Source: Xanthobacteraceae bacterium
GTDB lineage: Bacteria > Pseudomonadota > Alphaproteobacteria > Rhizobiales > Xanthobacteraceae
Assembly (NCBI GenBank): GCA_030037185.1
Contig: JASHRR010000154.1
Span: 1 to 10,575, forward strand
DNA: 10,575 bases
Direction of reading: 5' to 3'
Within the stretch, counting starts at the first letter, position 1, and every line of letters begins with the position of its first letter. The notes beneath the pieces were generated by a model. It did not search any database. It worked only from the letters and a program-made list of their open reading frames with translations, and was not told where the DNA came from. Below are positions 6,320 through 10,575 of this stretch, one piece after another. The position numbers were made by a program, and so were the translations under genes.

Positions 6320-6640
6320 TTGCATCCGGCGCAGGCATTCAAGCATCCCCGTTATGTCGTCACCGATCCCGACCTGACCCTCAACGAGAAGCGAGCGATT
6401 CTCGCGTCCTGGGTTTCGGATGCCTGCGCTATGGAGGCGGCTCCGGCACTGCGGAAGACGCCCGGCACGAAACATCCGGTCTTGTTCGACGACATCATGG
6501 ACGCGTTGCCCGCCCTCGATGGGCAGGCAGTCGAGAGCTATCCGGCGCCGCCACGCTATCGGCGTGTGTCGGAGAAACGCATTCCGGGTGGGTTCGGTCG
6601 CACCTGTCGCACCAACGGTCACGATCGCTCGATCAGCTGA
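6320..6640 (+). CDS. Small rhizobial hypothetical protein, N-terminus uncertain
   Basis: The frame contains YDLDGRLHPAQAFKHPRYVV, then DPDLTLNEKRAILASWVSDA and later VLFDDIMDAL. I recognise this as a widespread but unnamed family of small soluble proteins in Rhizobiales; its function is unknown to me. The frame is open from 6209 but has no ATG or GTG, and the first usable start is TTG 6320, which falls inside the conserved part. The ATG at 6237 in another frame begins MPGYPGHQQSQQSRNRQGEG. One extra C in the CC at 6296-6297 would join it in frame to PDYDLDG and give about 134 residues. So either a one-base deletion has damaged the N-terminus or the sequence has an error there. The C-terminal 30 residues are Arg-rich and look less conserved. 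Confidence 0.5.
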   Translation: MHPAQAFKHPRYVVTDPDLTLNEKRAILASWVSDACAMEAAPALRKTPGTKHPVLFDDIMDALPALDGQAVESYPAPPRYRRVSEKRIPGGFGRTCRTNGHDRSIS

Positions 6641-6686
6641 CGTCCTCGTCAATTGCCGTCGCAATCGCAACATTCAGGAGGACAGC

Positions 6687-6917
6687 ATGTTTGAAATCGT
6701 CAGTCCGACAACGCTCGATCACACGACAGAGGGAAACACCGTGACCGAGCATCTGGTGCACTCGAATATCGAGGCCACAAACCCAAACGCGACCTGCGGC
6801 GGGAGGCGCAAGGTCGTCCTGCCCCGCAGGTTGGGAGAACCACGCTTTGGACCGCCACCGTATTATTATGAAGCGTCCCGCACCGGCGTTCTGCCCAGCG
6901 GATGTTCCGCCTTTTAG
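6687..6917 (+). CDS. Small hypothetical protein, 76 aa
   Basis: ATG 6687 has an ideal AGGAGG (6676-6681) five bases upstream, the main reason to call it. The product begins MFEIVSPTTLDHTTEGNTVT, then has a basic stretch (GGRRKVVLPRRLGEP) and an aromatic patch (FGPPPYYYEA). There is no signal peptide, membrane segment or recognised motif. It starts 46 bases after the preceding small gene and could be cotranscribed with it. Short, unrecognised and without homologs that I can name, it rests on the RBS and an uninterrupted frame. Confidence 0.45.
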   Translation: MFEIVSPTTLDHTTEGNTVTEHLVHSNIEATNPNATCGGRRKVVLPRRLGEPRFGPPPYYYEASRTGVLPSGCSAF

Positions 6918-7224
6918 AATGGAGGGCGCTATTGAAGGACGGGCCCCATAACCTCACCCGCTCCTGGCGCTGTGCGCACTGCCGTGGCGAGGGGCTCCGA
7001 GCAACCCGGTTGGGTTTCCAAGTTGCAACTCTTTCCGGGCCAATGACGGGTTTGGCTCAACAACGGCTGGTGGCGCCCGTTCGACCGGCACATCCCCAGT
7101 AGCTCGTGGGCCAGGACAGACATTGCCGCGCCAGCAGCCAAGCCTGGCACGCGTTGGCCCGCACCGTTCTGACCACGACCCCCGTTGCGCTTGCCCGCCG
7201 CCGCTCGCCGAGGGTTCGGCTGCA
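6918..7224. other. Intergenic stretch without a convincing gene
   Basis: Open frames exist on both strands but have no RBS, are rich in Arg/Pro and show no motif. I see no repeat or stable hairpin of note. It precedes the stress-type promoter of the kinase gene. Confidence 0.5.
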
Positions 7225-7249
7225 GGAACACCGCTTGATCTCTCGCGTT
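7225..7249 (+). promoter_or_regulatory. EcfG-type general-stress promoter
   Basis: GGAAC (7225-7229), a 16-base spacer, and CGTT (7246-7249) match exactly the GGAAC-N16/17-CGTT consensus known for the alphaproteobacterial general-stress sigma factor EcfG. The -10 box ends 34 bases before the kinase ATG, leaving a leader of roughly 28 bases. The orientation and distance are right, and it is the only such match that I found upstream of a gene in the window. Confidence 0.65.
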
Positions 7250-7283
7250 AGTTTTTCGTGCCACGCACTCCTGAGAATAGCTA

Positions 7284-8348
7284 ATGGCGAAGAGGGTTAC
7301 CGATCATTATCAAAAAGCTTCGCAACACCTTGCGCGCGCAGCGGAACACGAGAAGAAAGCAGCCCAGGATCATGAGGCTGGACGCGATGAGGCGGCCATA
7401 CAACATGCGCAGACAGCAAGGGTTCACACGCTCCGTGCCGAAAGTCATGCGGAAAGAGCATTAAACGCGTATGTTGAACATGTTCACGTCTTGATGGGCG
7501 AGGTCCGTCATCGCGCTAAGAACACACTCAACCTAGTACAGGCAATTGCACAACAAACGGCGGCCGGTTCGCCGGAAACATTTATAGCCCGCTTCAACGA
7601 TCGCATCCGAGCACTAGCGTCATATCAGGACTTGCTGGTCCGGAGCGAGCGGAACGGAGTTGAATTGGATGAGCTGGTGCGCGCCCAACTCGCGCACCTG
7701 ACGGACCAGATTGGATCTCGAATTATCACACACGGCCTAGCAAGGCAGCGTCTCAATGCAGCAGCGGCTCAGGTCATCGGGCTTGCACTCAACGAGCTCG
7801 CGACCAACGCCCTCAAATACGGGGCGCTTTCTACCGCTGCCGGCCGTGTCGAGATTGGTTGGGGGGTCGATGGAGGAGTGCTGGAGATCGCCTGGACCGA
7901 ACGCAATGGCCCTCCTGTGAAACCCCCACACCGTCGTGGCTTCGGCACTACGATCATGACCTCTCTGCCGAAGATGACGATCGATGGCCAAGCGCAACTT
8001 GATTTTGCGCCCTCGGGTGTAAGTTGGCGTTTGACCTGCTCGACGGCGGATGTGCTGTTGCCGGAGAAAGCTGCGGCGAAGCCGGAACGGGGGGGGGTGG
8101 CGAGCATCATCCTCGAATCTCACCCCGGCGTCGTCGCGGCCGCGACGGCCGTCCTACGTTATCTTAGCTTCGCGCTGCCTTTGGCCTCGACGCCTAGCGT
8201 TGACCTTGATGCTGTCACGTATAGCGGCGTTTCCGCTTTGTTTGGCCCCCACAAGCGCACCCGGAAAGCCGGCGGCGGGTTGCGCGGAAGTTATCAGTCG
8301 CGCCGGCGAGGAGCCGGGCTGGCTCAACTTCTTGCTACTCCGCGCTGA
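7284..8348 (+). CDS. HWE-family sensor histidine kinase with helical N-terminal module
   Basis: A cytoplasmic kinase with no membrane segments. Residues 1-66 form a charged, Ala/His-rich helical module (HYQKASQHLARAAEHEKKAA, then HEAGRDEAAIQHAQTARVHT) like small standalone rhizobial proteins, in place of the usual PAS sensor. The dimerisation/phosphoacceptor region has His76 in GEVRHRAKNTLNLVQAIAQQ, followed by RFNDRIRALASYQDLL. The ATPase part has the N-box ALNELATNALKYGALS (168-183), the WTE motif (204-206, then NGPPV) and GFGTTIM (219-225). The family's N-box His is Asn170 here. Kinase homology ends near residue 258; the following ~95 residues begin at a nine-G run, look non-native, and overlap the convergent gene by 14 bp. 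The true end may therefore be nearer 8060-8170. The RBS is weak (TGAGAA). The partner is probably a response regulator encoded elsewhere. Confidence 0.8.
   Translation: MAKRVTDHYQKASQHLARAAEHEKKAAQDHEAGRDEAAIQHAQTARVHTLRAESHAERALNAYVEHVHVLMGEVRHRAKNTLNLVQAIAQQTAAGSPETFIARFNDRIRALASYQDLLVRSERNGVELDELVRAQLAHLTDQIGSRIITHGLARQRLNAAAAQVIGLALNELATNALKYGALSTAAGRVEIGWGVDGGVLEIAWTERNGPPVKPPHRRGFGTTIMTSLPKMTIDGQAQLDFAPSGVSWRLTCSTADVLLPEKAAAKPERGGVASIILESHPGVVAAATAVLRYLSFALPLASTPSVDLDAVTYSGVSALFGPHKRTRKAGGGLRGSYQSRRRGAGLAQLLATPR
8089..8097 (+). repeat. Nine-G homopolymer within the kinase ORF
   Basis: A run of nine G directly after the end of the recognisable kinase domain. Adding one G would end the protein at 8167; losing one G would switch to a frame ending at 8394. 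It could be a slippage site or a sequencing artefact. Confidence 0.8.
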
Positions 8349-9327
8349 CGTTTGCGGCCCGCGCGGCGTCCTTCCATCGTCGCAGCTCGCTTGAGATGAA
8401 TGCGCCGAATTGGGCCGGGCTGCCGCCCGCCGGCGTCATGCCCTGCTCGTCAAGCTTCGCGGCAATGCCCGGCAACCGGATGATCCGGTTCACTTGCGCA
8501 TTGAGGCGGCCGATGATCTCGGCCGGCGTTCCGGCCGTCGTGAAGAGGCCGGCCCAGGCCACGGCTTCGAAGCCCGGAAAGCCGCTCTCGGCAACGGTTG
8601 GCAGGTCGGGAAAATGCGGATCACGCTCGGCACTGCCGGTCGCGAGCGGGCGCAGCGCACCGGCGTTGATCTGAGCGAGCGACGCAAGCGGTGACATCAG
8701 GGTGAGCTGCACGTCACCCGCCACGGTGCCAAGCACCGCCGGTGCGCCGCCGCGGTAGGGGACGTGCTGCATCTCGATGCCGGCGAGCTTGCTCCACAAC
8801 GCGATCAGGAGATGCGCCTGGCTCGTCGCGCCCGGCGTGCCGTAGTTGAGCTTGCCGGGGTTGTGTTTCGCAAGTGCGACGAACTGCGAAAGTGTCTTTG
8901 CCGGCACGCTCGGATTGACGATGAACAACAGCGGGCTCTTGCCGATCAGCACGACAGGGGCGAGGTCGCGCTCGGTATCGTAGGGCAGCTTGGCGTTGAC
9001 GGCCGGATTGACCGTGTGGGTGGTAAACGCCATCAGCAGCGAGTAGCCGTCGGGGGCCGCTTTCGCCACCTGGTCGGTGCCCACGGTGCCGCTTGCCGCC
9101 GGCTTGTTCTCGATGATGATCGGTTGCCCCAGCGCCCGCTCGAGGTCCGGCTGAATGAGCCGCGCCACGATGTCATTGGCGCCGCCCGCCGCGAACGGCA
9201 CGATCAAGCGGATGGGGCGCACCGGCCAGGTCTGGGCGGAGGCGGCAAGCGCCGCGAGCAGCGCGCTCGCGGTCAGCAGCGCGAGCAAGAGACGTGCATG
9301 TCGGACCCCCTTGCCAATCAGCTTCAT
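8335..9327 (-). CDS. Bug-family (TctC-type) periplasmic solute-binding protein
   Basis: A 330-residue tripartite tricarboxylate transporter substrate-binding protein, full family length. The minus-strand ATG at 9325-9327 is chosen because GGGAGG lies five bases upstream and a Sec signal peptide follows (MKLIGKGVRHARLLLALLTA, cleavage after ASA, about residue 31). The mature protein opens with the Bug signature VRPIRLIVPFAAGGANDIVA. It then has KPAASGTVGTDQVAKAAPDG, the ligand-loop region YGTPGATSQAHL, VPYRGGAPAVLG and DLPTVAESGFPGFE. Bug proteins bind organic or aromatic carboxylates and related small molecules. No TctA/TctB membrane genes lie in the window, as is usual for orphan Bug genes. 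It is transcribed divergently from a UbiD-family decarboxylase, suggesting that both handle the same carboxylic acid. Confidence 0.92.
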   Translation of the reverse strand: MKLIGKGVRHARLLLALLTASALLAALAASAQTWPVRPIRLIVPFAAGGANDIVARLIQPDLERALGQPIIIENKPAASGTVGTDQVAKAAPDGYSLLMAFTTHTVNPAVNAKLPYDTERDLAPVVLIGKSPLLFIVNPSVPAKTLSQFVALAKHNPGKLNYGTPGATSQAHLLIALWSKLAGIEMQHVPYRGGAPAVLGTVAGDVQLTLMSPLASLAQINAGALRPLATGSAERDPHFPDLPTVAESGFPGFEAVAWAGLFTTAGTPAEIIGRLNAQVNRIIRLPGIAAKLDEQGMTPAGGSPAQFGAFISSELRRWKDAARAANVSAE

Positions 9328-9335
9328 GCGAGCCT

Positions 9336-9379
9336 CCCGCGCTTGGAGACCCCGGCTTCCGCCGGGGAGGAGGCGCGGG
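9336..9379 (-). promoter_or_regulatory. Two-tier leader hairpin over the Bug ribosome binding site
   Basis: In the minus-strand leader, CCCGCGC (9373-9379) can pair with GCGCGGG (9336-9342). Inside it CCCCGGC (9361-9367) pairs with GCCGGGG (9350-9356), closed by a GGAA loop of the GNRA class. The outer right arm supplies the GGG of the GGGAGG ribosome binding site, so folding would hide part of it. This could limit translation or be a regulated leader; no known riboswitch class is recognised. Confidence 0.4.
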
Positions 9380-9425
9380 CCGCCAACCGTAGGCACAGCG
9401 GTCCGCGCGATGCATCAGTGTCTTG

Positions 9426-9460
9426 CGTTTATCTAAATCTAAAACGAAGACTGCCGTTTT
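9426..9460. promoter_or_regulatory. AT-rich inverted repeats in the divergent control region
   Basis: CGTTT (9426-9430), AAACG (9442-9446) and CGTTTT (9455-9460) form overlapping inverted repeats, the first pair spaced by 11 bases. Between them lies ATCTAA twice in tandem (9431-9442). This is the only AT-rich patch in the 324-bp divergent region, a likely place for a regulator and the minus-strand promoter. The rest of 9328-9651 holds the Bug leader hairpin, a GTCTGCC direct repeat and a small bulged hairpin (GCGTTTGGG-CTA-CCCAACGC, 9538-9557). Confidence 0.35.
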
Positions 9461-9599
9461 GGTACTCCGAACAGGCCCGCAACCGCCTCGCAACGCGCAG
9501 TTTGCGGTGCGTCTGCCGTCTGCCATGTTGCGCAGGAGCGTTTGGGCTACCCAACGCTGACACAGGCAGAGGCAACAGCCCCGCCGTTTAAGCTGCGCT

Positions 9600-9627
9600 T
9601 TGAGCCGCGAACCACAGGCTTTATGTT
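9600..9627 (+). promoter_or_regulatory. Candidate sigma70-like promoter for the UbiD-family gene
   Basis: TTGAGC (9600-9605), a 16-bp spacer and TATGTT (9622-9627) give a moderate match. The start of transcription would fall near 9634, leaving a leader of about 18 bases that just contains the GGAG ribosome binding site. Only suggestive. Confidence 0.25.
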
Positions 9628-9651
9628 GGTAACCTTGAACGGAGCCACGCC

Positions 9652-10575
9652 ATGCTCGACGTCATGAACCAGCAAACCTACAACGCCTACCACGCTCCGC
9701 ATGCCGACCTGCGCGAGTTCCTTGCCCGCATCGATGCAGCCGGCGAGTTGCGGCGGATCTCCGGTGCCCATTGGGATCTTGAAATCGGGACGCTCGCCGA
9801 GATCGTCTGCCATGCGAAGCCCGAGCCGCCTGCGATCCTGTTCGAAGAGGTGCCCGGCTATCCTAAGGGTATGCGGCTCCTGTCCGGCGCCACCAATTCG
9901 TCGAAACGGCTCGCCATTACGCTCGGGCTGCCGGTGCCCAACTGTCCGCTCGACGTCGTGCGGTCCTATCGCGACCGCATGAAGACGCATCAGCCCCTGG
10001 CACCGCGGGTGGTGGCCAAAGGCGCAGTGCTGGAGAATATCGAGCGGGACGTGGCGATCGATCTCTACAAGTTTCCGGTGCCGCGCCTGCATGAGCTTGA
10101 CGGCGGGCGGTACATCGGAACTGATGATCTCGTCATCATGCGCGATCCGCAGGAGAACTGGATCAATGCCGCGACTTACCGCGCCATGGTGCTGGGCAAA
10201 GATCGCGTCAGCCTGTGGATGTCGCCCGGCAAGCACGGCCGCCAGATCCGGGAGAAGTATTTCCGCACCGGCAAGCCGTGTCCGGTGTTGATCAGTTGCG
10301 GCCATGATCCGCTGCTGTTCCTCGCCGGCGGCAACGAGCTGAAATTCGGCCTGTGCGAATATGACTATGCAGGTGGGCACCGCGGCGTGCCGTACGAGGT
10401 GATCGAAAGCGAGGTGCATGGCTTGCCGATGCCCGCCGATGCCGAGATCGTCATCGAGGGCGACATGGTCGCCGACGAAACCGCGCGGGAGGGGCCGTTC
10501 GGGGAGTTCACAGGCTATTACGCGTCGAGCCCCAGCGAGCAGCCAGTGGTGCGGGTGCGGCGCGTCTATTATCGC
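9652..10575 (+). CDS. UbiD-family (prFMN-dependent) decarboxylase, 3' end beyond window
   Basis: The first 308 residues of a UbiD-family (de)carboxylase, which usually has about 450-520 residues; the frame is open to the window end. ATG 9652 follows GGAG (9641-9644) by seven bases. The family's active-site residues are present. Asn172, His195 (GKHGRQ) and Glu236 (CEYDYAGG) match the metal ligands, with the Asn-His spacing of Aspergillus Fdc1. Arg177 (NAATYR) and the pair Glu280/Glu285 in EGPFGEFTGYY give the Arg-Glu-Glu catalytic set. These enzymes reversibly decarboxylate aromatic or alpha,beta-unsaturated acids using prenylated FMN made by a UbiX partner, which is not in the window. The divergent Bug protein makes a catabolic role more likely than ubiquinone synthesis. 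Confidence 0.92.
   Translation, partial: MLDVMNQQTYNAYHAPHADLREFLARIDAAGELRRISGAHWDLEIGTLAEIVCHAKPEPPAILFEEVPGYPKGMRLLSGATNSSKRLAITLGLPVPNCPLDVVRSYRDRMKTHQPLAPRVVAKGAVLENIERDVAIDLYKFPVPRLHELDGGRYIGTDDLVIMRDPQENWINAATYRAMVLGKDRVSLWMSPGKHGRQIREKYFRTGKPCPVLISCGHDPLLFLAGGNELKFGLCEYDYAGGHRGVPYEVIESEVHGLPMPADAEIVIEGDMVADETAREGPFGEFTGYYASSPSEQPVVRVRRVYYR

Noticed and set aside
6902..7102. Small plus-strand frame containing CAHCRGEG
   Set aside because: A single pair of Cys is not a zinc motif, no RBS precedes it, and the composition is shadow-like.
8132..8147. 16-bp perfect palindrome CGTCGCGGCCGCGACG
   Set aside because: It lies in GC-rich sequence with no loop or T-tract; alone it is not evidence for a terminator or operator.
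8764..9591. 275-codon plus-strand frame opposite the Bug gene
   Set aside because: Antisense to a full-length, well-recognised Bug protein; its Arg/Gly/His-rich sequence has no motif.
9547..10419. 290-codon minus-strand frame opposite the UbiD-family gene
   Set aside because: The plus strand carries the conserved UbiD active-site residues in order; the minus frame is its shadow.

Overview
The window is GC-rich DNA from what looks like an alphaproteobacterium of the Bradyrhizobium/Rhodopseudomonas kind. The evidence is a Bug-type (TctC) solute-binding protein, a UbiD-family decarboxylase, a CynX-like MFS carrier, an HWE-family sensor kinase, a perfect match to the alphaproteobacterial general-stress (EcfG) promoter consensus, and codon use strongly biased to G/C. 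No rRNA, tRNA, CRISPR array or intact insertion sequence is visible.

Layout. (1) 1-1.4 kb: a five-helix membrane protein of unknown function, then a small regulatory locus. In that locus a ribbon-helix-helix (RHH) DNA-binding domain is readable only if two single-base indels are corrected, with phased TGCGCA-type repeats just upstream. It runs in frame into an acidic 111-residue protein that has its own good ribosome binding site. (2) 1.4-1.9 kb: no intact gene; a possible decayed minus-strand gene. (3) 1.9-2.8 kb: an exported protein with two VOC (glyoxalase/dioxygenase-fold) modules, followed by a textbook terminator with a UUCG loop. (4) 2.9-6.2 kb: a CynX/NimT-like MFS transporter and a thiamine-diphosphate enzyme of the acetolactate synthase/benzoylformate decarboxylase superfamily. 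They are separated by three tandem 37-bp hairpin repeats that appear to sit inside the loop of a dispersed palindrome. (5) 6.2-8.35 kb: two small hypothetical genes (the first probably frameshifted at its N-terminus), a gap carrying the EcfG-type promoter, and the HWE kinase with an unusual helical N-terminal module and a doubtful C-terminal tail after a nine-G run. (6) 8.3-10.6 kb: a divergent pair, the minus-strand periplasmic Bug protein and a plus-strand UbiD-family decarboxylase cut by the window end, around a 324-bp control region.

How the genes may work together (inference): two parts look like accessory catabolism of organic or aromatic acids. One is carrier plus ThDP enzyme. The other is periplasmic acid binding plus prFMN-dependent decarboxylation. 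The kinase probably belongs to the general stress or light-response network. Several apparent single-base indels and a G9 run mean read-level quality should be checked before any gene is called broken.
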